A stretch of DNA of 64,000 bases from an uncultured Spirochaetales bacterium (GCA_949293335.1 CASFDA010000029.1:62001-126000); one strand, 5' to 3'. Positions 54,760-63,603 are shown, counted from the first letter of the stretch. A program made the numbers and translations. Notes: generated from the sequence alone by a model not told the origin.

Positions 54760-56028
54760 TCAGCCTCCGTAATAGATCATCATGTAACTGAGGAAAGAGC
54801 CATCTTCTTTCTTTATTGCTTCTGCCCTTTCTTTATCTGTATAGAATGATCCCTCTTCAATCCTGTCATAGAAATGACTTGCCGATGCAGCGGCGAACTC
54901 CTCAGAATCTATTACCAGAGAGATCTCATATGCAAGGCTCATCGTCCTGTAGTTGAAGTTGGAACTTCCTATGACTGTATAGCGTCCATCGACTACCGCA
55001 AGTTTCTCATGAAGCATCGGGAGATCCCCTATCTCACTCACATACAGTTCTATTCCAAGATCGACCAGCTTTGGAAGAAGGTAACTCACTCCGCTTTTAG
55101 CGTACCCTCTGCTGTCCAGAGGGATAAGCATCTTCACGCTCACTCCACGATCTATCGCCCTCTTGATTGCCCCTTCCATGGTTTTGTTCATCACGGGAAG
55201 ATACGGGAGCATCAGTATCTCCTTCTCTGCACTGTTGATCAGAGAGGCATAGAGCGATGCGATCATCTCCTTCTCATCTCCACCCTGATTGAAAAGATAG
55301 GCATCGTAAAGCCCATCTGCATCAGATGGATAGCTCGGGAAAAGAGAACGGTCGGCATAATCGACAGAAGAATCATTCCAGATCTCGAAGAAGGCATCTG
55401 TGAGAAGAGAAGAGAGGGCCCTGGATGAGAATACATACATGCTGTCACGCTGAATATCTTCTTTCTCCGCGCCAAGGCTGATGTAATTCAGATTCATTCC
55501 TCCAAGGACCGCATACTCTCCGTCAAAAACCATCAGTTTCCTATGATCGCGGAGCATAAGTGTCCAGAGAGCTACAAAATGCATCGAAGTAAGAGGAGAG
55601 AACTCATGGAGATGCACGCCACTTTCGCGAAGGAAATAAATTGGCGTCATATGGAACCTGGACTCCGTCATATCGTAAGAAGAGACAGCATCCATCATGA
55701 AGTAAACCCTTACCCCGCTTTTTGCCTTCTCCTCCAGAAGAGAGTAAAAGCGTTCCAGACGAGGAGATGATGATCCGAGGAATGTAGAGATGAGGATATA
55801 GTCATCAGCCCCTTCCACCAGTTCCTCAAGGCGGGAGAGAAATTCATCGCCCTTGTAATAGCACTCTGGGTAACTGACCTTCACGTGCCTGGCTCCGGCA
55901 ATTGAGAACTTTTCCTCCACTGTCAGGTCAGGCGAAGTTGCATAACCACTCTGGAAGATATCCAGAGAGGCACAGGAAGAGAACAAAAGGATTACAGCAA
56001 TCAATATTACAATAGATTTTTTCTTCAC
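54760..56028 (-). CDS. Phospholipase D-family lipoprotein
   Basis: The 422-residue product begins with a lipoprotein signal (KSIVILIAVILLFSSC) and carries two HxK catalytic motifs of the PLD superfamily: LRDHRKLMVFDGEYAVLGGMN and LHEKLAVVDGRYTVIGSSNFN. It should transfer or cleave phosphodiester bonds, as cardiolipin synthase or a phospholipase, at the periplasmic side. The ATG overlaps the HAD/cytidine-deaminase stop by four bases. Its operon neighbours are nucleobase and envelope genes. Confidence 0.87.
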   Translation of the reverse strand: MKKKSIVILIAVILLFSSCASLDIFQSGYATSPDLTVEEKFSIAGARHVKVSYPECYYKGDEFLSRLEELVEGADDYILISTFLGSSSPRLERFYSLLEEKAKSGVRVYFMMDAVSSYDMTESRFHMTPIYFLRESGVHLHEFSPLTSMHFVALWTLMLRDHRKLMVFDGEYAVLGGMNLNYISLGAEKEDIQRDSMYVFSSRALSSLLTDAFFEIWNDSSVDYADRSLFPSYPSDADGLYDAYLFNQGGDEKEMIASLYASLINSAEKEILMLPYLPVMNKTMEGAIKRAIDRGVSVKMLIPLDSRGYAKSGVSYLLPKLVDLGIELYVSEIGDLPMLHEKLAVVDGRYTVIGSSNFNYRTMSLAYEISLVIDSEEFAAASASHFYDRIEEGSFYTDKERAEAIKKEDGSFLSYMMIYYGG

Positions 56029-57092
56029 TTTTCTAACCTGAATGCATTTGGATAAAGTTCAGAGAACTTATGTCTCTCAGACAAGCCGCTTTCTGTACAC
56101 AGAATAAATTCTGTACCTTCGGAAGAAAACTCAGATAAGAACTGCAGGCACATCCCACATGGGGGTGTGGGCCTTTTATCTTTTGTGTAGACAAGGACCT
56201 TTTCTATCTTTTTCTTTCCCTCCCTTGCAATCATGGAAAGTGTCGCTGAACGTTCTGCGCAGATAGTCGCCCCGTACGAAGAGTTCTCAACGTTCACCCC
56301 AGCATATATCTTGCCGCTCTCAGAGAGCACCGCGGCAGCAACTGGAAATGATGAATACTCGCAATAAGCATTCCCTATTGCACTCTTTGCCCTGAAAAGA
56401 AGAGCCTTCTCTTTGTCAGCAGATGTGAAGAAAGCAGAGAGTTCCTCTCGAGATGAAAAAGACGGAATAGCGGACAGATCATCTATCACAACATCTGCAC
56501 CCGATGAGTACGCGTCTTCTTCGCTTATTGTAGTTTTCAGGCCGACTGTGAAAGCATCTGCACTTTTGCCAGCTCTGATTCCTCCCCTGCTGTCCTCAAA
56601 GACGACAGCATCTTCGCCACCGACGCCAAGCCTGATCATTGAAAGGGCATAAATATCTGGGAAAGGCTTGTTCCGGAGAATATCCTCTCCTGATATGAAG
56701 GCATCGAAAAAAGAGACAGGAAACCCGATTGCATTCACATTCGCAATCACCTTCCATCTTGGAGCGGATGAAGCAACTGCTATCTTGAATCCTGCTTTCT
56801 TCGCTTTTTCAAGCAAATCCCTTGCACCTGGAAGTGCGATATCTTTTTTCTCTATGATTTGAGGATATCGCTCTTTGAAGAATGCGGAAGCATCTGCAAG
56901 TGAGAATGATATTCCATTGTCTCTTGCCGGCCCTGAAAAGAAAGTAGCCTCCCCGATTCCGAGATGAGGAAAGAAATCCTTCTTCTCAAGTGAGTAACCC
57001 AAAGTCCTGAAGAACTCTATACCTATCTCTATTGAGATGTCCTCGCTATCAACGAGGACACCATCTACATCAAAAAGAAGTGCACTGATCAT
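56025..57092 (-). CDS. HAD hydrolase - cytidine deaminase fusion
   Basis: A 355-residue two-domain enzyme. Residues 1-215 form a HAD phosphatase of the beta-phosphoglucomutase type (LLFDVDGVLVDS, VASSAPRWKV, KPFPDIY, VFEDSRGGIRAG). Residues 220-355 form a zinc cytidine deaminase, with the catalytic CAERSA and zinc-binding PTPPCGMC and the substrate motif NVENSSYGATI. The deaminase half converts cytidine to uridine. The HAD half may dephosphorylate a nucleotide or sugar phosphate upstream of it. The start overlaps the dihydropyrimidinase stop (ATGA); the stop overlaps the PLD gene. Confidence 0.88.
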   Translation of the reverse strand: MISALLFDVDGVLVDSEDISIEIGIEFFRTLGYSLEKKDFFPHLGIGEATFFSGPARDNGISFSLADASAFFKERYPQIIEKKDIALPGARDLLEKAKKAGFKIAVASSAPRWKVIANVNAIGFPVSFFDAFISGEDILRNKPFPDIYALSMIRLGVGGEDAVVFEDSRGGIRAGKSADAFTVGLKTTISEEDAYSSGADVVIDDLSAIPSFSSREELSAFFTSADKEKALLFRAKSAIGNAYCEYSSFPVAAAVLSESGKIYAGVNVENSSYGATICAERSATLSMIAREGKKKIEKVLVYTKDKRPTPPCGMCLQFLSEFSSEGTEFILCTESGLSERHKFSELYPNAFRLEK

Positions 57093-58459
57093 CTCTTGGC
57101 ACCGATGAACATGCCTTCTCGTGGAATGCCGAGATATATTCCGTCTCCCATGATGATCCTTCCCCTGAGAATCGTCATATGGACTTTCCCTGTCACTGTC
57201 CATCCGTCATAGCATGTATAGCCAGCTGCCGAGTGAATGCTTTCCGGAGACAGTACCCAGCTCTCATCAGGATCAAAGATCACAACATCTGCATCCGAAC
57301 CTTCTTTCAGAACTCCCTTCTTCGGATAAAGGCCGAAAGCTTTTGCCGGCTTTGTCGACAAAAGATTAACGATCTGGGAAAGAGAGAGATGACCATTTGA
57401 TATCGCGAATGTATGGAGGAGAGGAAGCATCTCCTCAGTTCCAGGAATACCTGGATATATCTTCCTCACATCGCTCTCAGAAAGCTTCTGCTCTTTTGTG
57501 AACGAACAGTGATCGGTGGCGACGATTTCAATTTCGCCGTTTACCAGCGCCTCCTGCAGCGCGATATTGTCTTCTTCCTTCCTCAAAGGCGGAGTCATGA
57601 TGTAAAGAGGCGCATCCTCTCTTTCAAGCAGGCTGTCGTTGAGGAAAAGGTAGTGCGGAGTAGTCTCTACTGTGACCTTGACACCCTCCGCACGGAGATG
57701 TCGTACTTCCTCAAGTCCCTTTTTGGAAGAAAGATGCACGATATAGACAGGCATAGAAAGCTTCTTTGCAATCTCCCCGACATATCTGATGGCCTTTGCT
57801 TCGGCCTCACTCGGACGCAGTACAGGGTGACTTGAGCTCTTATAGTCCCCTCTGTACTCTTCACCTGCTTTCCTGATAGTCTCATCATCCTCCGCGTGAA
57901 CGGCGACCATCAGGCCAAGATCCTTACAGATGGAGAATATCTTCTCAAGCTCTTCCTTCTTCTCGACGAGGTAGCCTACATCTTTATATGTCGTGAAGAT
58001 CTTGATTGTACCGACTCCCCTGTTCTTCATCTCCTGAAGCTCTTCCCTGAGTGTGTCCCTATATTTGTAAACACCCTGATGAAGTGCGTAGTCGATCTCC
58101 ATCTCCTTCATCTCACCAAGACGGCGGGAGAGAGAGGATGAGAGACTTTTCTTATCATCATCGGCAAAGTCAATTACTGTGGTGACACCACCAAATGACG
58201 CAAGGCGTGAGCCCTCCTTGAAAGAATCTGCGGTGACAGTCCCTCTGGAGACCAAATGATAGTGCGTGTGGGCATCGATGAGGCCAGGAAGCACGCATTT
58301 GCCTTCTGCGCTTATTATCGTCGTGTCATAAGGAACACTCTCAGGATCAATTGAGGGCGCGATCCTCTTGATCTTGTTGCCTTCAATCAGGATGTCTTCG
58401 TGGCGCACCCACTCCGTATCAACTAGAAGTCCGTCCTTGATAAGTATGCAATCGGCCAT
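57089..58459 (-). CDS. Dihydropyrimidinase/hydantoinase
   Basis: A 456-residue amidohydrolase. Zinc ligands: GLIDAHTHYHL, the lysine to be carboxylated in GTIKIFTTYK, HAEDDE, VHLSS and ATDHCSFT. Length and motifs fit dihydropyrimidinases, which open dihydrouracil to N-carbamoyl-beta-alanine; hydantoinase is the alternative. Dihydroorotase proper is encoded at the pyr operon, so this copy is probably catabolic. Its partner here is a cytidine deaminase, which fits pyrimidine salvage or breakdown. It is 12 bases downstream of glyA. Confidence 0.87.
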   Translation of the reverse strand: MADCILIKDGLLVDTEWVRHEDILIEGNKIKRIAPSIDPESVPYDTTIISAEGKCVLPGLIDAHTHYHLVSRGTVTADSFKEGSRLASFGGVTTVIDFADDDKKSLSSSLSRRLGEMKEMEIDYALHQGVYKYRDTLREELQEMKNRGVGTIKIFTTYKDVGYLVEKKEELEKIFSICKDLGLMVAVHAEDDETIRKAGEEYRGDYKSSSHPVLRPSEAEAKAIRYVGEIAKKLSMPVYIVHLSSKKGLEEVRHLRAEGVKVTVETTPHYLFLNDSLLEREDAPLYIMTPPLRKEEDNIALQEALVNGEIEIVATDHCSFTKEQKLSESDVRKIYPGIPGTEEMLPLLHTFAISNGHLSLSQIVNLLSTKPAKAFGLYPKKGVLKEGSDADVVIFDPDESWVLSPESIHSAAGYTCYDGWTVTGKVHMTILRGRIIMGDGIYLGIPREGMFIGAKR

Positions 58460-58471
58460 AAAATCTCCTAA

Positions 58472-59989
58472 TCACTCCTTATCCTCTACGAGGAACTCGT
58501 TCTCCAGGAATTCCAGATCAAGACAAGGATAAAGCAAGTGTTTCTTCAAAAGGTTATGGACAGCCGAGACAACAGTCTCTATGTCCTTTTTATCCATTGT
58601 AGCCCTGTTTTTGGAAAGTGTCCCCTTCTGTTCGCCTTTTTCAATCAGCTGAGGCTTTGCATGCTTGAGGACGAATGAAATGATGGAGCTTATTTCTTTC
58701 ATGTCCTCCTTCTTCATGCCAAGCGTAGTGACTGCCGGCGTTCCGATCCTGAGCCCGGATGTGTACCAAGGACCGTTGGTATCATATGGAAGGGCATTCC
58801 TGTTCAGAGTTACCCCGCAACGTCTGAGAATGTACTCTGCCTGTCGCCCATTGAGGCCGAACGGTCGTACATCCAGTAACATAAGGTGATTATCCGTACC
58901 ACCTGTCAGGACGGTAACGCCATCTTCAATCAGGTAAGAAGAAAGGGCCCTGGCATTCTCCACTATATTCTTCGCATATTCCCTAAACGAAGGCTTCAAA
59001 GCCTCCTCGAAGCAGATAGCCTTAGCTGCCATTACATGCGGAAGCGGTCCGCCAATGACCATCGGACAGCCTTTGTCGATAGAGTCCTTGAATTCGTTTG
59101 TTGTAAGAACAAGCCCTCCTCTTGGACCTCTCAATGTCTTATGTGTCGTGCTTGTGACAACATCAGCCCAAGGAACAGGATTATATTCGCCCTCAAACAC
59201 ACCACCGGCAACAAGGCCTGCAAAGTGTGCCATATCAACCATCAGGACAGCGCCAACTTTGTGGGCAATTTCACTCATTCTCCTGAAATCTATCTTCCTC
59301 GGATAGGCAGAGTATCCAGCTAGGAGGATCAAAGGCCTGATCTCTTCTGCCATCCTCTCGATCTCATCATAGTCCAAGAGATCTGTCTCTTCATTCACCT
59401 GATAGGAGTATGCGTCAAACATCTGCGCGGAGACGTTCTGTCTGTAACCGTGCGTGAGATGTCCCCCTGAATAGTAATCCAATCCGAGAAGGCGCTGGTT
59501 ATGACAAGCTGCTCTGATTTTGTCCCAATCCTCACGGGACATATGTGAAGTGTTCTTCACACCCATCTCATCCAGAGAAGGAACTATCACCCTCTGATTG
59601 AGGATAGCCCAGAACGCGCAGAGATTTGCATCTGCGCCGGAGTGTGGCTGTACATAGGCATGCTCTGCATGGAAAAGTTCCTTTGCCTTCTCCACTGCAT
59701 ATGACTCGATATCATCGACATTGTCACATCCTGCATAGAAACGATGATAAGGAAATCCTTCCGCATACTTATCTGTCAGCAGATTGCCCATTGCAGGCTG
59801 CAGGGAAAGGGATGAGTAATTCTCGCTTGCTATCAGCTTAAGATAGTTTCTCTGGTCCCTGAGTTCACGCACGATCCTATCTGCGACAAGGGGAGACTCC
59901 CTCCTGATCAGAGTCAGTGACGAGACGTAGTTGATCATCTCTGTATTTTCTGTTCCGTTCTTTTCAATCCATTTTCCTAGAGCATCCAT
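58472..59989 (-). CDS. glyA: Serine hydroxymethyltransferase, long form
   Basis: It interconverts serine and glycine with tetrahydrofolate. At 505 residues it is about 80 longer than the usual bacterial enzyme. It has an extended N-terminus (residues 1-40), inserts around residues 165-225, and a C-terminal addition; long forms occur in treponemes and chlamydiae. The PLP lysine lies in STTHKTLRGPRGG and the substrate motifs LIASENYSS and DMAHFAGL are intact. The ribosome site is GAGGATG. It heads the operon. Confidence 0.92.
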   Translation of the reverse strand: MDALGKWIEKNGTENTEMINYVSSLTLIRRESPLVADRIVRELRDQRNYLKLIASENYSSLSLQPAMGNLLTDKYAEGFPYHRFYAGCDNVDDIESYAVEKAKELFHAEHAYVQPHSGADANLCAFWAILNQRVIVPSLDEMGVKNTSHMSREDWDKIRAACHNQRLLGLDYYSGGHLTHGYRQNVSAQMFDAYSYQVNEETDLLDYDEIERMAEEIRPLILLAGYSAYPRKIDFRRMSEIAHKVGAVLMVDMAHFAGLVAGGVFEGEYNPVPWADVVTSTTHKTLRGPRGGLVLTTNEFKDSIDKGCPMVIGGPLPHVMAAKAICFEEALKPSFREYAKNIVENARALSSYLIEDGVTVLTGGTDNHLMLLDVRPFGLNGRQAEYILRRCGVTLNRNALPYDTNGPWYTSGLRIGTPAVTTLGMKKEDMKEISSIISFVLKHAKPQLIEKGEQKGTLSKNRATMDKKDIETVVSAVHNLLKKHLLYPCLDLEFLENEFLVEDKE

Positions 59990-60015
59990 AGTTCATCCTC
60001 ACTCGGTTTTATCGG

Positions 60016-60032
60016 ATTTTAGCATTTTAGCA
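60016..60032 (-). promoter_or_regulatory. Tandem overlapping TGCTAAAAT boxes before glyA
   Basis: On the minus strand two copies of TGCTAAAAT overlap by one base (60032-60024 and 60024-60016). The downstream copy leaves a leader of about 20 nt with a ribosome site. Two extended -10 boxes 8 bases apart imply two start points of transcription. Confidence 0.5.
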
Positions 60033-60131
60033 TTATCTGATGAACTAGGAACAAGACGAAACAAGCGAGTCGCGTTGACAGGAGAAAGGGCTATGCCTAA
60101 ACTATTTGTGGTCTGAGACCAAGGAGTTACA

Positions 60132-60350
60132 ATGGCAAAAGAAGAAGCGATTGAAGTTGAAGGAGTAGTAAAGGAAGCACTTCCAAACACTATGTTCCGC
60201 GTAGAGCTTCAGAACAAGCTCGTGATCCTTGCCCACCTTAGCGGCAAGATGAGGAAACATTACATCAGAATTGTTCCCGGAGATACAGTAAGGGTTGAAC
60301 TTTCCCCATATGATCTCACAAAAGGCAGGATCGTCTACAGGGAAAGGTAG
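60132..60350 (+). CDS. infA: Translation initiation factor IF-1
   Basis: A 72-residue S1-type OB-fold protein that binds the ribosomal A site: [46 protein letters not shown] and RIVYR at the C-terminus are standard IF-1. The ribosome site AAGGAG is 7 bases before ATG. It stands alone, away from the ribosomal protein operons, and converges on the Smr-domain gene. Confidence 0.95.
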   Translation: MAKEEAIEVEGVVKEALPNTMFRVELQNKLVILAHLSGKMRKHYIRIVPGDTVRVELSPYDLTKGRIVYRER

Positions 60351-60372
60351 TCTCTGCCTTCCCCCGTTTCCC

Positions 60373-61488
60373 TCAATCATTCTTTTTCTTGAGTATTACC
60401 CAGTAAGCGCCAGAGCCCCCGTAATTGATGGGAGCCTTGCTTTTTTCACTCACCAGAGGTGATGAAGAAAGATACTCATCAACCATCTCCCTTATCACAG
60501 AAACACCTTCTTCTGAATGAAGTCCCTTGCCTGTGATTATAGAGACTTTACGTATCCCATTGGACATGCATTCTGAAAAGAAATCATCAACCGCCTTACG
60601 GCCTTCTTCCCGTGTCATGCCATGCAGATCCAGAGTCGACTGAGGGAGCATAGTACGGAGTTTGCTGATCGTATATTCGACTTTCTTCTCTCCATCGTCC
60701 CCTTTTTCCTTGAGCATCTCCTCGAATGTCTTCTGAGGAGGACGTTCACTCTTAACCTTCTTTCCTCCCCTCTTTCCTTCATCACTTTTCTTCGGGGAAT
60801 AGAAAGAATCAAGGATTTCAGAGAAGTCTTTCTCAGGAGTGTAAGTACTCTTCTCTGTGTTATCCTCTCTTACATCCACTTCCTTCTCTTCCTCTTTCTT
60901 TTCTGTCCTTACAAACGATTCATTATTTCCGTAAATAGACCAGGAAGCATTGGGATTCCTCACCTCATCATCCTCTGGGGTCTTGAAAAGATGTTCGCTC
61001 TCTATCTTGACTTCTTCCTTCAGCTTATCCTCAGTGATTGCCGTTTTTTCCGTCTTCTGAGGCGTTTCTTCCTCTTTTTTCTCTTCTCTTTCAGGAAGTT
61101 CCTCGCCTTCAAATTGAGCTAGAATAGTAGCAAATGACTTGGTCGCCTTGTAAGTGCTTTTAGGCGCATCCTTCACTTCCTTCTTCTTTCCTCTGTTCTC
61201 CCATTTCTCGAATATGGAGGCAAAGTCTGTTGATTCTTCAACAGCCTTAGCTTTCTTCAATGCATAAGGATTTCCCGTCTTCTCGTATGCATTGAGGATA
61301 TCCGCAAAAGATGCATCAGGGTCATACCCGCCGACGATTTCGGAACCTGTCTTCTCCCTTCTCTCCTCTTTTCTGGCTTCCGCTTTCTCCTTGAGGACTA
61401 TTGATGAGAACGGAGAGATCTCCTCTTCTTTCACTTCCCTCTTCTTGAAATTGTTATTCTTCTGTACTTTCCTTCCTCTTCTTCCCAT
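60373..61488 (-). CDS. Smr-domain protein with long charged N-terminus
   Basis: The 371-residue protein has a Smr endonuclease domain at its C-terminus (about residues 275-370: TLDLHGMTREEGRKAVDDF, SIITGKGLHSEEG). The 270 residues before it are charged and low in complexity, with two repeats of a SFADILNAYE/FASIFEKWE/FATILAQFE/FSEILDSF type motif. These motifs of about 10 residues appear four times and may bind a partner. Smr domains nick or cleave nucleic acids at ribosomes or branched DNA. The operon partner is the CBS-ACT gene, 2 bases upstream. Confidence 0.83.
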   Translation of the reverse strand: MGRRGRKVQKNNNFKKREVKEEEISPFSSIVLKEKAEARKEERREKTGSEIVGGYDPDASFADILNAYEKTGNPYALKKAKAVEESTDFASIFEKWENRGKKKEVKDAPKSTYKATKSFATILAQFEGEELPEREEKKEEETPQKTEKTAITEDKLKEEVKIESEHLFKTPEDDEVRNPNASWSIYGNNESFVRTEKKEEEKEVDVREDNTEKSTYTPEKDFSEILDSFYSPKKSDEGKRGGKKVKSERPPQKTFEEMLKEKGDDGEKKVEYTISKLRTMLPQSTLDLHGMTREEGRKAVDDFFSECMSNGIRKVSIITGKGLHSEEGVSVIREMVDEYLSSSPLVSEKSKAPINYGGSGAYWVILKKKND

Positions 61489-61490
61489 AG

Positions 61491-62129
61491 TTACTCTCCC
61501 GGAGTAATGATAGACCGGGCAAACGGTGAGATCAGGCTCTCCAGAAGGTCACTGTCCGCGCCCTGGACTTTGAGAGTAAGAGTATAGACACCCTTTTCCT
61601 CTTCCAGAGTGCAGAGACTGATTATTGAGATATTGTTCTCAGCCAGTACTTTAGAGATCTTGGCCAGCGTTCCGATCTTGTCATCGACTTCGAAGGTAAT
61701 CCGGGTACCATAATTCCTTGCTCCAAATAGATCCATCAGGATACTGAACATGTCGCTTCTAGAAAGCACACCTATCAGCTTCTGGTCCTCCAGCACAGGA
61801 AGGAACGAAAGATCCTCTGTGATCATAAGTCTTGCAGCCTTCTCCACCGATGTGTTTGGCCCTATAGTGATGACTTCCTTTGTCATCAGCTTGTCTATCG
61901 TAAGATTGCTAACTTCGTATGCCATCTCAAGAAGTGACATGTTCTTCTCGTCGGTAAGAGAGGCTTTGAGAATATCCTTTTCGGTAATCACCCCAACAAG
62001 ATTTCCTTTCCTGTCCAAAACAGGAACTTTCGCGATGTTCTCTCTTCTCATAAGGCGAAGGGCATCGACTGCAGTCATGTCATTGTATGCAACTACCGGA
62101 TTCTTGCTTATCTTCCTCTCTATTGTCAT
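61491..62129 (-). CDS. CBS-pair and ACT-domain protein (AcuB-like)
   Basis: A 212-residue protein with two CBS motifs (residues 5-60 and 75-135: VPVLDRKGNLVGVITEKDIL, LPVLEDQKLIGVLSRSDMF) and a C-terminal ACT-like domain (IGTLAKISKVLAENNISIISL). This AcuB-like arrangement usually senses adenine nucleotides and amino acids; the regulated target is unknown. The start MTIERK has AAGGAG upstream; ten further residues in the ORF lack a ribosome site. Confidence 0.85.
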   Translation of the reverse strand: MTIERKISKNPVVAYNDMTAVDALRLMRRENIAKVPVLDRKGNLVGVITEKDILKASLTDEKNMSLLEMAYEVSNLTIDKLMTKEVITIGPNTSVEKAARLMITEDLSFLPVLEDQKLIGVLSRSDMFSILMDLFGARNYGTRITFEVDDKIGTLAKISKVLAENNISIISLCTLEEEKGVYTLTLKVQGADSDLLESLISPFARSIITPGE

Positions 62130-62258
62130 TTCCTCACTCCTTCTGAAAGTGACACACAAAACATCAAGGACGTGAAATCTCCGTCCTTAACTATAAAATT
62201 TAATACGTTCATAATAAGGAAAACAAATGGAAGTTTGAACAATTTTCAGAAGATATTC

Positions 62259-62735
62259 TCAGAGATCATGCCCTTCATGCCTAAGAAGCCATATCTTCCT
62301 GTCTATGCCTGAAGAATATCCGGTAAGGCTTCCATCGCTTCCTATGACTCTATGGCATGGAATGATAATTGAAATCGGATTATGCCCCACTGCCGTGCCG
62401 ACAGCACGTGCTGCCGTGCCTTCACGTCTAGCCAGCTCTTTGTATGTCACGGTCTCTCCGTACGGTATACTCAGCATTTGCCTGCAGATTTTTACTCTGA
62501 ATTCCGAACCAGAAAGGCTCAGCGGAAAAGAAAGCGCAGGCCTCTTTCCTGAAAAATAATCGTCAAGCCATCTCCTCGCACCCTGAATGAAAGGAGTATC
62601 CTCCTCTGCCAAGTCAGAGCCCAATCCTTCCTTATAGTACTTGCAGCCTTCGAACCAGAGCCCAGAGAGCCCATTCTCATTCGAAGAAAGAAGGATCCTG
62701 CCTAACGGAGAATCATAGTATCCGATAAAAGTCAT
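62259..62735 (-). CDS. ogt: Methylated-DNA--protein-cysteine methyltransferase
   Basis: A suicide enzyme that removes methyl groups from O6-methylguanine onto its own cysteine. The 158-residue protein has the active-site motif IIPCHRVIGSDGSLTGYSSG and the helix-turn-helix YGETVTYKELARREG, as in Ogt. There is no Ada-type N-terminal domain. It lies just before the tRNA gene on the opposite strand. Confidence 0.93.
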   Translation of the reverse strand: MTFIGYYDSPLGRILLSSNENGLSGLWFEGCKYYKEGLGSDLAEEDTPFIQGARRWLDDYFSGKRPALSFPLSLSGSEFRVKICRQMLSIPYGETVTYKELARREGTAARAVGTAVGHNPISIIIPCHRVIGSDGSLTGYSSGIDRKIWLLRHEGHDL

Positions 62736-62835
62736 GGCTTAAGTGTAAGGACAGAGTATGTACGATGCAACAACAAACAGAATTTTCCACACCTTGCCAT
62801 AACAGATGAAAACGTGATATTTTCTCTATTACGTT

Positions 62836-62909
62836 GATCCTGTAGCTCAGCTGGATAGAGCGTCCGCCTCCTAAGCGGAAGGTCAGCAGTTCGAATCTGC
62901 TCAGGGTCA
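62836..62909 (+). tRNA. tRNA-Arg (anticodon CCU)
   Basis: A complete 74-nt cloverleaf. The acceptor stem is GATCCTG/CAGGGTC with one T-G pair. The D arm is AGCTCAGCTGGATAGAGC, the anticodon loop CTCCTAA (anticodon CCU, reading AGG) and the T arm AGCAG-TTCGAAT-CTGCT. The CCA is not encoded. A terminator hairpin follows at 62953. Confidence 0.93.
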
Positions 62910-62925
62910 TCTAAATACACAAAAG

Positions 62926-62989
62926 GTGATACAAAGCCTTTTTCTTTAAAGCAAGGAGCGGTATACTAAGAAGTCGCTCCTTATTTTAT
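62926..62989. repeat. Direct repeat, left copy, after tRNA-Arg
   Basis: A segment starting GTGATACAAA and ending in CGCTCCTTATTT recurs at 63923-63986 with about three quarters identity. The two copies bracket the toxin-antitoxin-like genes. Confidence 0.6.
62953..62989 (+). terminator. Terminator after tRNA-Arg
   Basis: AAGGAGCG and CGCTCCTT form an 8-bp stem with a 14-base loop, followed by ATTTTAT. Confidence 0.8.
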
Positions 62990-63108
62990 AGCCCACAAAG
63001 GGTTAAGGTATAAGATCGCTCGAAACATAGGCTGTATCACTTTGAAAAAATACTCAGAATCGCTTATTTTAAGACAAATCCCGGATTCCTCTGTATTTCC
63101 CTGAAAAC

Positions 63109-63160
63109 TTTAGCCACTCCACCCTGAATTTCGCCCAATCACATTGAGTTTCGCCCAATA
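63109..63160 (-). mobile_element. Possible IS21-family end sequence, solo
   Basis: On the minus strand the block ATTGGGCGAAA-N-TCA occurs twice in direct repeat, followed by GGGTGGAGTGGCTAAA. Repeated GGCGAAAxTCAG blocks are the form of multiple transposase-binding sites at IS21-type ends. No istA/istB genes remain. A shorter related copy is at 63849-63882, in the same orientation. The rest of the 375-base gap (62910-63284) holds only the repeat and terminator. Confidence 0.4.
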
Positions 63161-63284
63161 GTGCAAAATCTGTTTGAGATTGTGAGAACGAAAATGAATC
63201 TCCACCCATGTCCATTCCGAACTCGACAAAAACAGCTTTCGCAGGGCTGATGTGATATTATTAACTTGAGTAAGCAAAACTCCA

Positions 63285-63602
63285 ATGAAGGAATTGATGG
63301 ATATAGAAAGAATCAAAGAGCTATCAACTGCTAGTCAGATAAGGTGGTCAGCCCATGTTGCTCAACGGATGATGGAAAGATCCATCTCGAGATCTGATGT
63401 GATAAGTGCAATACATACGGGAGAGATTATAGAAGACTATCCAGAGGATTTTCCTCTCCCAAGTTGTCTCATATTAGGGATAGTCAATGAAAACCCCATA
63501 CATGTTGTGGTTGCACAAGATAAAGAAGAAATTGTTATAATATCAGTGTATCGGCCCGATTTGGATAAGTTTGAGCCAGATTTCAGGACAAGGAGGAAAT
63601 AA
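63285..63602 (+). CDS. DUF4258 protein, probable toxin of a TA pair
   Basis: The 105-residue protein matches DUF4258: WSAHVAQRMMERSISRSDVISAIHTGEIIEDYPED and the strand-rich PLPSCLILGIVNENPIHVVVAQDKEEIVIISVYRPD. Members with a YgiT-type zinc-finger partner are usually listed as type II toxin-antitoxin systems, the DUF4258 member being the candidate RNase-like toxin. The start may be the first Met or MDIERI five codons later. It lies one base before the partner gene. Confidence 0.78.
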   Translation: MKELMDIERIKELSTASQIRWSAHVAQRMMERSISRSDVISAIHTGEIIEDYPEDFPLPSCLILGIVNENPIHVVVAQDKEEIVIISVYRPDLDKFEPDFRTRRK

Positions 63603-63603
63603 T

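Noticed and set aside
62910-63320. Minus-strand ORF of 68 residues at 63110-63316
   Set aside because: It overlaps the start of the DUF4258 gene and the IS-end-like repeats, and resembles no protein.
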